64,000 nt of DNA, taken from the NCBI GenBank assembly GCA_009842325.1, contig VYFQ01000037.1, forward strand, positions 1 to 64,000, written 5' to 3'. Position numbers and translations under genes: made by a program. Source of the stretch: Acidimicrobiaceae bacterium (GTDB lineage: Bacteria; Actinomycetota; Acidimicrobiia; Acidimicrobiales; Aldehydirespiratoraceae). The notes under the pieces were generated by a model. It searched no databases. It was not told the DNA's origin and saw only the letters and a list, made by a program, of their open reading frames with translations. Below, piece by piece: positions 36,480-45,049 of this stretch; the first letter of the stretch is position 1; each line of letters opens with the position of its first letter.

Positions 36480-38675
36480 CTAGATGTCGAGGGTCGCCTC
36501 GTCCACCAGGGAGGAGTTCTCGACCAGGTAGTCGCGTCGCACCGCCACGTCGCTGCCCATCAGAACGTCGAACATCTCGGCCGCGGCGTCGGCCTGCTGG
36601 GCGTCGGCCATGGTGAGGCGACGCAGGGTGCGGGTGTCGGGATCGAGCGCGCAGTGCCGGAGCTCGTCGGTGTTCATCTCCCCCAAACCCTTGAAGCGCT
36701 GCCACCTCACGTTCTCGGGCCTGCGCTTGCCCCGGCAGAGCTCACCGGTGATGCGGTCGCGCTCCCCGTCCGAATAGGCCCGGTAGGTCCGGTCGCCGAC
36801 CCTTGCGGTGTACAGCGGCGGCTGGGCCGAGAAGACGCGGCCCTGAACGAGCATCTCCCGCATGTACCCGTGGATGAGGGTCAGCAGCAGGCAGCGGATA
36901 TGGCTGCCGTCGACGTCGGCATCGCACAGGATGACGATCCGGCCGTAGCGAGCGGCCTCAATGTCGAAGGCATCGCCCGCGCCGGCGCCCATGGCGGTGA
37001 AGATCGCCTGTGCTTCGGCATTGTCGAGCACTTGCTTGGGGCTTGCCTTGGCTGCGTTCACGATCTTGCCTCGCAGCGGAAGGATGGCCATGAACTCCGA
37101 ATCGCGGCCCCGCTTGGCCGGGCCCGCCGCCGAGTCGCCCTCCACCAGGATCAACTCGGCCTTGTCACCGTGGATGCGGCAGTCGGCCAGCTTGTCCGGC
37201 ATGCCGGTCGAGCCGAGACTGGCCGCCTTGCGCTTGGTGTCGAGCATCTGCTTGGAGGCGACGCGGTTCATGACCGCATCCGCGAGCTTGTCGCTTAGCG
37301 CCTTGACCTGCGACCGGGGACCGCCACCAGGCTCGAACCACTCCTTCAGCTGTTCATAGGCGATCCGAGCGACAATGCCCTCCAGCGCGGGGGTGCCCAA
37401 CTCCTGCTTGGTCTGGCCCCTGAACTGCGGTTCGCTGAAGGTCACCTTCACCGCAGCCACCAGCCCCTCCTGGACGTCGTCCTTGGTGGCCTTGGTCTTG
37501 CCGTTCTTGTCCTGGCGGGCCATGCGGGCCAGCTTGCGGTTGTCCTTGAGCAGAACGCTGTTGACCACCCGGGTGAGCGCCCGGTCGAACCCGGCGAGGT
37601 GGGTGCCGCCCGCGGGGGTGGGGATGGTGTTCACGAAGGCCGCGACGTCGGTGTCGTAGCCGGACACCCACCGCATGGCGATGTCGACCCTGCACTCCCG
37701 CTCGACCTCGGTGATCCTGCCCTCCACCGGAACCTTCTCAGTGAATGTCTCGATCCCGTTGAGGGTGATGACGCCGGTCACGGGGCTGACGGAGGACCGA
37801 TCCTTGACGAGGTCGGTAAGCCCGCCCCGACTCACGAAGTCGAACGGCTCGCCGCCCGCTGACCCGGCCCGGTTGTCCTGCAATGTCATCCTCAGGCCCG
37901 GCACCAGGAAGCAGGTCTGGCGGAACCGCCGTCGCACCTCGCCGACGTCGATGGACGCGTCAGGGTGGAAGAGTTCCGTGTCGGGAAGGAACTTCACCCG
38001 CGTGGCGGTGGCCTTGGAGCGCTTGCGAGTGCGCCGCAGCTCGCTTCCCTCGACGAAGCGCCGGTTCTCGAAGAGGCCCGGCTTCTGGTGTTTGAAGCTC
38101 AACTCGTGCAGGTACCCGTCGCGCTGCACCTGCACGTCGAGCTGGGTCGACAGGGCGTTGACCACGGCCGCGCCCACCCCGTGGAGCCCGCCGGACGCCT
38201 TGTAGGCGCCCTCGCCGAACTTGCCGCCCGCATGCAGTTCCGAGAACACGACCTCGAGGGCCGACACGTCGCGGTCGGGGTGCTTGTCGACGGGGATGCC
38301 GCGGCCGTCGTCGACAACCTCGACGGATCCGTTGCGGTGCAGCGTCACATCCACCCTGGTGGCGAAGCCGGCGGCAGCCTCGTCGACGGCGTTATCGACG
38401 ATCTCCCACACGAGGTGCATGAGCCCGTCGGAGCCGTTGCCGCCGACGTACATGGCCGGCCGCTTGCGGACCGCCTCCAAGCCTTCGAGCGTCTCGATGG
38501 AGTCGGCGTCGTAGGAGCCATTGGAGGCACCGCTGGCTGCGGCCGTGCTTTCGTCGCCGGACGACCGGGCCTCGGCGGGTTCCGGAGACCCGCGCTGGTC
38601 GTCCAGCTCGAGGAGGAGCTCCGAACCCTGCGGCGAGGCTGTGCGGGAGACGGTGGCAGCCACGGTCGTCACCAC
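36480..38675 (-). CDS. parE: Type IIA topoisomerase subunit B (ParE/GyrB)
   Basis: A 731-residue GHKL ATPase subunit. A low-complexity 45-residue start precedes LEGLEAVRKRPAMYVG, then EIVDNAVDEA, VVDDGRGIP and GLHGVGAAVVNALS for ATP binding. The TOPRIM part has EGDSAAGPAKRGRD, PLRGKIVN and DADVDGSHI. It makes a complex with the A subunit encoded just upstream, overlapping by 7 nt. Whether this is topoisomerase IV or the only gyrase cannot be settled here; the tail lacks the GyrB-specific insert of proteobacteria. Confidence 0.88.
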   Translation of the reverse strand: MVTTVAATVSRTASPQGSELLLELDDQRGSPEPAEARSSGDESTAAASGASNGSYDADSIETLEGLEAVRKRPAMYVGGNGSDGLMHLVWEIVDNAVDEAAAGFATRVDVTLHRNGSVEVVDDGRGIPVDKHPDRDVSALEVVFSELHAGGKFGEGAYKASGGLHGVGAAVVNALSTQLDVQVQRDGYLHELSFKHQKPGLFENRRFVEGSELRRTRKRSKATATRVKFLPDTELFHPDASIDVGEVRRRFRQTCFLVPGLRMTLQDNRAGSAGGEPFDFVSRGGLTDLVKDRSSVSPVTGVITLNGIETFTEKVPVEGRITEVERECRVDIAMRWVSGYDTDVAAFVNTIPTPAGGTHLAGFDRALTRVVNSVLLKDNRKLARMARQDKNGKTKATKDDVQEGLVAAVKVTFSEPQFRGQTKQELGTPALEGIVARIAYEQLKEWFEPGGGPRSQVKALSDKLADAVMNRVASKQMLDTKRKAASLGSTGMPDKLADCRIHGDKAELILVEGDSAAGPAKRGRDSEFMAILPLRGKIVNAAKASPKQVLDNAEAQAIFTAMGAGAGDAFDIEAARYGRIVILCDADVDGSHIRCLLLTLIHGYMREMLVQGRVFSAQPPLYTARVGDRTYRAYSDGERDRITGELCRGKRRPENVRWQRFKGLGEMNTDELRHCALDPDTRTLRRLTMADAQQADAAAEMFDVLMGSDVAVRRDYLVENSSLVDEATLDI

Positions 38676-41191
38676 CTGCCCGGCGCCAGCACATGGATGG
38701 GGCGCTCTACACGCTGTGGCGAGCGGTAGCGGGCCGTGGGCTCCAGTCGCAGAGGCACAGGATGGGGATCGATCTTGCGGGGATTGTCGTCCTGGCCCAT
38801 CAAGGCCAGCATGCCGTCGGCGCCACTCACAGCGGCCGCGGTCACGCTCTCACCGGCCGCGAGCTTGACGACGAGCACGCCCTGCCCTCCCCTGCCCTGG
38901 GTCGGCAACTCGGAGCAGGGCGTGGCCTTGAGGCCTCCCTCGGCTCCTCCCGTTGTGGTGGCCACGACAAGCACGGAGTCGGCGGACACTGCGCCTGCTC
39001 CCACGGGAACCGCGCCCTCGCGCAGCTTGATGCCGGCCATCCCGGCCGCGCCGCGGCGCTGCACCCGCACCGAGGACGCCTCCATCCGCAGCGCGCGGCC
39101 GTCGTCGGCTGCGATCACGAGATCCGCTTCGTCGGGAGCAGTGAAGGCGCTAACAACCTTGTCACCCTCTCGCAGCGCGATCAACGAGGATCCCGTCGGT
39201 GAGTCGAGCACCTCCTCGGCATCGACCCTCTTGACGATCCCGGCCGCGGTGACGATCACGAGCCTGTCGTCGCCGGCGGTGACGAGGACCAGCACCCGCT
39301 CACCGGAGCCCAGGCCGAAGACGGACGACGCATCGACGCCCCGTACCCGGTTGACTGCCTCCTCGATCTCGCCTCCACGGACGGTGAAGACCCGTCCGCG
39401 GCTGGTGACGGCAGCCACCAGCGATCCGGTCGAGGCGATCACGCTCGCCGCTATCAGATCGTGGCGTCCCGGCGAGGCCCGCCGGCTGCCCTTGAGTGAG
39501 GTCCTCCCGATGTTGCCGCTGGTCGACACCGTGATCTGACAAGGCAGGTCGGGTCCGGCATCAGCCGCCTCTGTCGCCGTGCTGGTCCCACGATCCTCAC
39601 CCGAATGCGCGGCCAGCTCAAGGTCGGCGATCTCGGCCGGCACGATCCGGCTGCGGCGAGGCCGGCCGTGGTCATCGACGATCCGCCTCAGCTCCTTGCG
39701 CACGAGGGCACGCTGCTTTCGCCTGCTGTCCAGGATCTCCTTGAACTCGTCGATGTCTGCTCGAAGGCTGGCCGCCTCCTCGTCGAGCTTCTGGCGCTCC
39801 AGCGCGGTGAGCCGCCGCAGGGCCATGTCGAGTATGTGGGTCGCTTGGACCTCGGTGAGCCCGAAGCGAGCCATCAGCGAGGATCGGGCCTCGGCGGCGT
39901 CCTTGGAGCCGCGGATCAGAGCCACCACGTCGTCGATGTTGTCGAGGGCCGCGATCAGGCCCTCCACGATGTGCAGGCGCTCATCTGCCCGTCGCAGCCG
40001 GTAGCGGGTGCGGCGGACCACGACCTGCAGTCGGTGGGCGACGTAGTACTCGCACAGCTCACGCAAGCCGACCGTGGTGGGTACACCCGCAACCAGCACC
40101 ACGTTGTTGACGCTCAGAGTCTCCTCCAGGGGAGTGAGCCGGTAGAGCTCCGCCATCGCGGCCGCAGGATCGATCCCCGGCTTGAGATCGATCTGGAGGC
40201 GAAGCCCGTCCATGTCGCTCAGATCGGCGATAGCTGCAACGCCGAGGAGCCGTCCAGACCCAACGAGCTCAGTGATGCGCGAGACCACCCGCTCCGGTCC
40301 GACGAGGTAGGGCAGTTCGGTGACGATCACGGCCTGGCGTCGCCGGGTGACCGCCTCGACGGTTGCCCGGGCCCGCACCCTGACCGAGCCCCGGCCAGTC
40401 TCGTAGGCGGTTCTGAGGCCCTCGTCTCCCACCACCATCCCGCCTCCGGGGAAGTCGGGTCCGGGAAGGACCTCCATCAGCTCGTCGGTCGTCGGCCGTG
40501 CCCGGCGCCTGCGGCCGGTCTCGCGCCCGGGCGCGGCTGCGGCCTCGTCAGACTGCTTGCTCATGACCAGCTCGATGGCCTCGCCGACCTCGGCAAGGTT
40601 GTGGGGCAGCATGTTGGTGGCCATGCCCACGGCGATGCCCGCGGTGCCGTTGACGAGCAGGTTCGGCATCGCCGCCGGGAGCACCGCTGGCTCGGTGTCC
40701 TCGCCGTCGTAGGTGGGCCGGAAGTCAACGGTGTCCTCGTCGAGTTCGCCCGCCATGTCCATGGCTGCCTCGCTTAGGCGGCACTCGGTGTAGCGGGAGG
40801 CGGCGGGCGGGTCGTCGAGGCTGCCAAAGTTGCCCTGCGGGTCGACGAGGGCCACCATGCGGCTGAAGTCCTGGCCCATGCGGACGAGGGTGTCGTAGAT
40901 GGCGGCGTCGCCGTGAGGGTGGTAGCGGCCCATCGTGTCGCCCACCACGCGCGCCGACTTGCGGTACGGGGTGCCCGGGCGCAGGCCCATCTGCAGCATC
41001 GAGTAGAGCACCCGGCGCTGCACCGGCTTGAGACCGTCCCGCACGTCGGGGATGGCGCGGGCCGTGATGACCGACAGGGCGTAGGCGAGGAACGAGTCGC
41101 TCATCTCCTCGGCCACCGGCACGTCGTCCACCTGGCGGGCCGGGACTGGATCGAGGGTCGCAGTGGTCAGTTGCTGTTGTGGTGGTGACAC
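38669..41191 (-). CDS. parC: Type IIA topoisomerase subunit A (ParC/GyrA)
   Basis: An 840-residue breakage-reunion subunit. The start of the fold is SFLAYALSVITARAIPDVRDGLKPVQRRVLYSM, and the quinolone region is GRYHPHGDAAIYDTLVRM. The catalytic tyrosine is in AASRYTECRL. The C-terminal half has six-bladed beta-pinwheel-like repeats (GRVFTVRGGEIEE, DEADLVIAADDGRALRME), but no clear GyrA box QRRGGKG is seen; QRRGAAGMAG is the nearest. Its absence favours topoisomerase IV over gyrase. GTG at 41191 follows CGGAG. Confidence 0.88.
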   Translation of the reverse strand: MSPPQQQLTTATLDPVPARQVDDVPVAEEMSDSFLAYALSVITARAIPDVRDGLKPVQRRVLYSMLQMGLRPGTPYRKSARVVGDTMGRYHPHGDAAIYDTLVRMGQDFSRMVALVDPQGNFGSLDDPPAASRYTECRLSEAAMDMAGELDEDTVDFRPTYDGEDTEPAVLPAAMPNLLVNGTAGIAVGMATNMLPHNLAEVGEAIELVMSKQSDEAAAAPGRETGRRRRARPTTDELMEVLPGPDFPGGGMVVGDEGLRTAYETGRGSVRVRARATVEAVTRRRQAVIVTELPYLVGPERVVSRITELVGSGRLLGVAAIADLSDMDGLRLQIDLKPGIDPAAAMAELYRLTPLEETLSVNNVVLVAGVPTTVGLRELCEYYVAHRLQVVVRRTRYRLRRADERLHIVEGLIAALDNIDDVVALIRGSKDAAEARSSLMARFGLTEVQATHILDMALRRLTALERQKLDEEAASLRADIDEFKEILDSRRKQRALVRKELRRIVDDHGRPRRSRIVPAEIADLELAAHSGEDRGTSTATEAADAGPDLPCQITVSTSGNIGRTSLKGSRRASPGRHDLIAASVIASTGSLVAAVTSRGRVFTVRGGEIEEAVNRVRGVDASSVFGLGSGERVLVLVTAGDDRLVIVTAAGIVKRVDAEEVLDSPTGSSLIALREGDKVVSAFTAPDEADLVIAADDGRALRMEASSVRVQRRGAAGMAGIKLREGAVPVGAGAVSADSVLVVATTTGGAEGGLKATPCSELPTQGRGGQGVLVVKLAAGESVTAAAVSGADGMLALMGQDDNPRKIDPHPVPLRLEPTARYRSPQRVERPIHVLAPGRW

Positions 41192-41345
41192 AGTCGTCTC
41201 CGGGGTCTTCGTCGTGAGGCTTGGCGTGTGCCGCGTACCGCCGTGGGCCTGGCCCGACGGGGATTCCGTTGCGGCTCACCGATGTGATCGAAGGTAGCGG
41301 CTGACGTGCCGCGATCAGGTGATCCCAGGGCTGTTGACCAGGTGT
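41192..41345. other. Gap with several inverted repeats between HNH and parC genes
   Basis: The 154-bp space upstream of parC holds GCGGC-TGACGT-GCCGC (41297-41312), GATCA-GG-TGATC (41313-41324) and CCAGGT-GTCT-ACCTGG (41338-41353). The last covers the stop codon of the HNH gene and is its likely terminator. The first two may be operators of the topoisomerase operon. Confidence 0.45.
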
Positions 41346-42758
41346 CTACCTGGCGATCCCCACAGGCGGGGCACGCCCGACCGCCGCACCGTTGCCGTCC
41401 GCGGTCGCGATCGGCGGATCACTGCAGACCGGGTCGCCTCTACTCACTCCGACGGGCCGGTTTCGAAGCCTGGTGGCCCAAGTGACAACCCCGTAGGAGT
41501 CCACCGTACGGACTATCCGCCGCCGAGTCCGATGCAGCCACAGATGGCAGCTGCTGCACAGCGCCACCAGATTCTCGACGTCGGTCGGTCCCCAGTCTTC
41601 GTCCCACTCTTCCGCATGATGGAGCCGGCAGCGATGCATCGGAGCCCGGCACAGCACGCAGCCACGGTCCCGCAGGGCGACCGCCACATACTGGGCAGTG
41701 TTGGCCAATCGCTCCATGCGCCCCAGCCACAAGGGCTGGCCGTCCCCGCCGAAGATGGCGCCGACCAGCCGATCATCGGGCGAAATGCTGTCGAGCACGG
41801 TCGGCGGGACCGGACCGACGCCGATGATCTCGCAGGACCCGTCGGGGTCCGTGCCGTCAACCACGCCCACGGTCACCGCGATGATCCGCCCCGGCGGCAG
41901 GCGCCGCCAGCCCCGCGGCCCGTCGTCAGCCGCCAAGGGCTCGTGAGTCAGAGCGTCCAGCCCGGTACACAACTCGAAGATGGCGTCCATCGTCCGTTGA
42001 CCGTTGTTCCGCATCGCGTCGGGGGTGCCGTCACGGCCGCCGTCCTTGCGCCACAGGTAGTCCTTGCGCTCGTCCACCGCCTGCTCCAGCACACCGAAGC
42101 TGACCGGGTCCATCTCGCCCTTCAGCACGCCCATGCCGTCACTGCCGACGAACAGGTCGGCCTTCCGGCTGTTGCGCTGACCCTTGAGCAGGTCGCCACC
42201 AGCCGACGGGTCATGTCGCTGGGCGAACCTCCGGGCCACCCCGCTGAACGACCCGGCGTCCCGGGTGGCGGCCTGGTACAGCAGTTCGTCCGAACTGTCC
42301 ACGAGAGCAGCGCCGCACTGTTTGGCCGCAGAACCCAAGGCAAACACGCTCTCAAGCGTCAACTCCCCCGCGTCCAACAGCCGACCGACGTTGGGCATCT
42401 CGTCGACCTGCCTAGCCGCCTCAGTCACCCGCTTGACCGCCCGACCCGACAGCTTCGCCCCGGCCACCAGCGCCTCCCGTGCCGAGCCTGCCCTCAGCGA
42501 CTCCAGCCCGCCCGCAACCCGCAGAGTCAAAGCATCGGCCAGAGCGGTCACCCGGCCAACCCCGGCCGCCATCCCGCTCAGTTCGTCTTCGTCCAACCCC
42601 TCCAAAGAGATCGACTGCAAGGCTTCGCAAGCCGTCTCCAGCAGCATCCGCACCGAGGACCCGCGGTCCACCTCGCTGCCGTTCGAGCAGCCAACCTCCA
42701 CCTCTACCAGCCCGCCGCCGGACTCGCCACTGCCATTCAGAACACCTGTTCGTTCCAT
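41346..42758 (-). CDS. DUF222/HNH endonuclease (13E12 repeat family)
   Basis: A 470-residue protein counted from ATG 42758. The N-terminal DUF222 region has LLETACEALQSISLEGLDEDEL and LRVAGGLESL. The C-terminal HNH nuclease has CVLCRAP, HHAEEWDEDWGPTDVENLVALCSSCHLWLH, with two CxxC pairs around the catalytic histidines. Such genes are multicopy in actinobacteria and behave like mobile or selfish nucleases. The region ahead of it (42782-42843) is strikingly AT-rich, unlike the rest of the window. Confidence 0.85.
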   Translation of the reverse strand: MERTGVLNGSGESGGGLVEVEVGCSNGSEVDRGSSVRMLLETACEALQSISLEGLDEDELSGMAAGVGRVTALADALTLRVAGGLESLRAGSAREALVAGAKLSGRAVKRVTEAARQVDEMPNVGRLLDAGELTLESVFALGSAAKQCGAALVDSSDELLYQAATRDAGSFSGVARRFAQRHDPSAGGDLLKGQRNSRKADLFVGSDGMGVLKGEMDPVSFGVLEQAVDERKDYLWRKDGGRDGTPDAMRNNGQRTMDAIFELCTGLDALTHEPLAADDGPRGWRRLPPGRIIAVTVGVVDGTDPDGSCEIIGVGPVPPTVLDSISPDDRLVGAIFGGDGQPLWLGRMERLANTAQYVAVALRDRGCVLCRAPMHRCRLHHAEEWDEDWGPTDVENLVALCSSCHLWLHRTRRRIVRTVDSYGVVTWATRLRNRPVGVSRGDPVCSDPPIATADGNGAAVGRAPPVGIAR

Positions 42759-42781
42759 GGCCGCCACTCTACCCACCCCCT

Positions 42782-42843
42782 GTGACAACACAACCCAAAA
42801 AATCACAGAAATATTTATAAATACTCAGAAATCTGTATTGATG
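42782..42843 (-). promoter_or_regulatory. AT-rich segment upstream of the HNH gene
   Basis: In a window of high GC this 62-bp segment is mostly A and T. It holds the palindrome ATTTATAAAT (42813-42822), two direct repeats CAGAAAT 20 bp apart (42806, 42826), and outer ACAGA/TCTGT arms. It could be the promoter of the HNH gene, an operator, or a scar of insertion. Confidence 0.45.
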
Positions 42844-42892
42844 CGATCCTGGCATCCATCTCCGATGATCCAGCGACCGGCCCGACAGAGCG

Positions 42893-44620
42893 CTAGCGGG
42901 AGCCTTCGACCTCCACGGTCACGATGTCGATGCCGCTGTACTTGCGGTGACGCACCGCCGATGCAAAATGCCTCAGCAGGCGGAGAGAGACCTCTCGCTG
43001 CTCTGTCGCGTCGGTCTGGTTGCTCAGATAGGCCAGCTGGTCCTGGATGTTCTCCTCCGCCAACACGGCGAGGAACTCCAGTTCGACGAGCCCGGCTCCC
43101 GGTCGCGCCACCACGATGAGGCGCCGCGGTGCCTCGTCCTCGTTCATCTCCAGCAGACTCGACAGCGACTCCTCTCCGACGAAGCGCAGACGGCTCGTAG
43201 AGGCCTCGTCCCAACCGATGCTCGTCGCAAGCGTCTCAAGGAACCCGTCGATCTTGGGCAGCGCGTTCATGTTCAGCTCGAGTTCGAGCCGTCTGCGCCG
43301 GGGGCTGCTCACTTCGATGAACACCGTCAGGAGGACCGCCGTGAGCGTGCCCATAGTCAGGCCGTCACCGAGCAGCGTCCCCCAGGTGCCGCCGATGAGA
43401 TCAGCGATTGCGTTCTCGCCTTGCAGCCCGATCCCGACCGCGAGCGAGAGGCCGACGATCAGGGCCTTGCGGGGCTCCAGGCCGTCCTGGAGGACTGTGC
43501 GGAAACCCTCCACGAAGAGCATGCCCATGATCACCAGCAGATAGGCGCTGATGACCGGGTCGGGAATCGTCAGCAGCAGCGCCGTCACCTTCGGCAGGAA
43601 TGTCAAAGCCACAAGCACGATGCCGATGGCGTACCCCACCCGGCGCGCCGCAACGCCGGTGAAGTTGGTGAGTGAGACGCTCATGGCCTCGAAGCTCCAG
43701 GTGGGCAGCGTCCCCGCGATGCCCGACAGCACCCCGCATACCCCGTTGGCACTGACGGCGCCCTGCACGAGCCGGTAGTCGGTAACCCTCGGCTCGCGCC
43801 AGGAGACCCGCTGCAAGGCCACGCTGCCGCCGACCGTCTTGATCGCGGTCGCCGTCGACACGATCATGAACATCGGCAGGAGCGCCCAGAACTCGCGGCC
43901 CGGAGTCAAGTCGAATCCCGGAAGCCAGGGCTCGGGCACACCGATCCACGGTGCGTCCACCACGCGCTGAGCGCTGTAGAGCCCGAACAACCCCGCGGCG
44001 ACACACCCGGCGAGAACGCCGACCAGAGGCGACCACAGCCGCAGAACGCCCTTGGCTCGCAGCCCCAGGACGGCGGCACCGGCCACCGTCACCGCGGCTA
44101 CGGCCGGCTCGGCCAAGGCAGGAGCGCCTTCGGCAGCCCCCAGTCGAGCCACGACCACCTGCATGATGCCGACCGAGATCAGCATGAGCACGACGCCGGA
44201 GACAACCGGCGTGATGATCCGGCGCAGCCACCTGAGACACCCCCCTAGGACCAGCTGGAGGAGCGAGGACACGACGACCAGAGTGGTCAGCGTCTCCAGC
44301 CCGGCCTCGTTCACCGCGACGAGTCCGACGGCCACGAAGCCGGAGGCAGTGCCGCTGACCAGGTTGTGGCCGCCCCCGAGCCGCCCGAGGCGGGCCGCCT
44401 GAAGAGCGGTCGCGATGCCACTGATGATGATGGCCGCGAGGACGGACCATGCCAGATAGCGCTCGCCGAGGCCCGAGGCCCGAGCGAACAGCGACATGGT
44501 CAGCACCGTCGGCGGGATGGCCAGCAGGACCCCCTGCAGCCCCACGGTCGCCGACACGGTGAGGGGGCACTTCTCGTCGGGTTCGTGGGTGATGCCCTCG
44601 ACTAGACCCACGGCCATCAC
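42893..44620 (-). CDS. Nucleobase permease with C-terminal ATPase-like domain
   Basis: A 575-residue protein. Residues 1 to about 440 form an NCS2 (xanthine/uracil) transporter with about 12-14 helices; GGGHNLVSGTASGF, MFMIVSTATAIKTVGG and GTLPTWSFEAMSVSLTNFTGVAARRVGYA match the family's substrate helices. Residues 445-575 are soluble, with LRFVGEESLSSLLEMNED, LVELEFLAV and a LRHFASAVRHRKYSGIDIVTVEV end, resembling a degenerate GHKL (HATPase_c/anti-sigma) domain. It may regulate uptake. Substrate unknown: purine, pyrimidine or ascorbate-like. Confidence 0.75.
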   Translation of the reverse strand: MMAVGLVEGITHEPDEKCPLTVSATVGLQGVLLAIPPTVLTMSLFARASGLGERYLAWSVLAAIIISGIATALQAARLGRLGGGHNLVSGTASGFVAVGLVAVNEAGLETLTTLVVVSSLLQLVLGGCLRWLRRIITPVVSGVVLMLISVGIMQVVVARLGAAEGAPALAEPAVAAVTVAGAAVLGLRAKGVLRLWSPLVGVLAGCVAAGLFGLYSAQRVVDAPWIGVPEPWLPGFDLTPGREFWALLPMFMIVSTATAIKTVGGSVALQRVSWREPRVTDYRLVQGAVSANGVCGVLSGIAGTLPTWSFEAMSVSLTNFTGVAARRVGYAIGIVLVALTFLPKVTALLLTIPDPVISAYLLVIMGMLFVEGFRTVLQDGLEPRKALIVGLSLAVGIGLQGENAIADLIGGTWGTLLGDGLTMGTLTAVLLTVFIEVSSPRRRRLELELNMNALPKIDGFLETLATSIGWDEASTSRLRFVGEESLSSLLEMNEDEAPRRLIVVARPGAGLVELEFLAVLAEENIQDQLAYLSNQTDATEQREVSLRLLRHFASAVRHRKYSGIDIVTVEVEGSR

Positions 44621-44656
44621 CCTGGGGGGATCAGACGAAGTTGAGCCTTTCGCCCG

Positions 44657-44947
44657 TCACACACCCTCGACAATGAACGCGCTGGTGTCTGCGATCCTGC
44701 TGCGTTGTTCACGCAACTCGACAAACGCATCCACCTCGAACAGAGCCGTCACTTGGGCCATGCTGTCGAATTCGACCACTGCCATGCGCTTGAGCGCCAG
44801 CTCTCCGCCCTTGGCCTCGGTCGGCTCTCCTCGAACCAGGTATCTGCCCCCGTGTGCCCTGACCATCTCGGCCAGTGAGTCCGAGATGCTTGCGAGCCCT
44901 TCGGGGTCGCTGATCTCAGAATCCAGAATCACAAAGTACACGGCCAC
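44657..44947 (-). CDS. DUF1330 protein
   Basis: A 96-residue ferredoxin-like-fold protein with AVYFVILDSEISDPEGLASI, GGRYLVRGEP and the end VVEFDSMAQVTALFE, all typical of DUF1330. The family is often found beside catabolic genes and may be an isomerase or small-molecule binder. The GTG start at 44947 follows GGAAGGAG at normal spacing. It is 36 bp before the permease gene, so the two are probably cotranscribed. Confidence 0.8.
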   Translation of the reverse strand: MAVYFVILDSEISDPEGLASISDSLAEMVRAHGGRYLVRGEPTEAKGGELALKRMAVVEFDSMAQVTALFEVDAFVELREQRSRIADTSAFIVEGV

Positions 44948-44978
44948 AATGCTCTCCTTCCGCGGCCTGTCCCACCTC

Positions 44979-45015
44979 TAGTAAAGAGTTCTACTATCCC
45001 CCGTGGGCCTGTCAA
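44979..45015 (-). promoter_or_regulatory. Promoter with operator-like dyad, DUF1330 gene
   Basis: On the minus strand TTGACA (45015-45010) is a perfect -35, and 16 nt later TAGAAC (44993-44988) is a fair -10. The dyad TAGTA-8-TACTA (44979-44996) overlaps the -10 and would suit a TetR-type repressor. Its TAGAACtcTTTACT core differs at two positions from the KstR consensus TnnAACnnGTTnnA of mycobacteria. Confidence 0.5.
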
Positions 45016-45049
45016 GTCCCGGCACTCCGCACCCGGCGGCACCGAGGCG

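Noticed and set aside
34382..41345. Replication origin near parA and the topoisomerase genes
   Set aside because: No dnaA, dnaN, parB, or clusters of DnaA boxes were seen, and the topoisomerase looks more like a ParCE pair.
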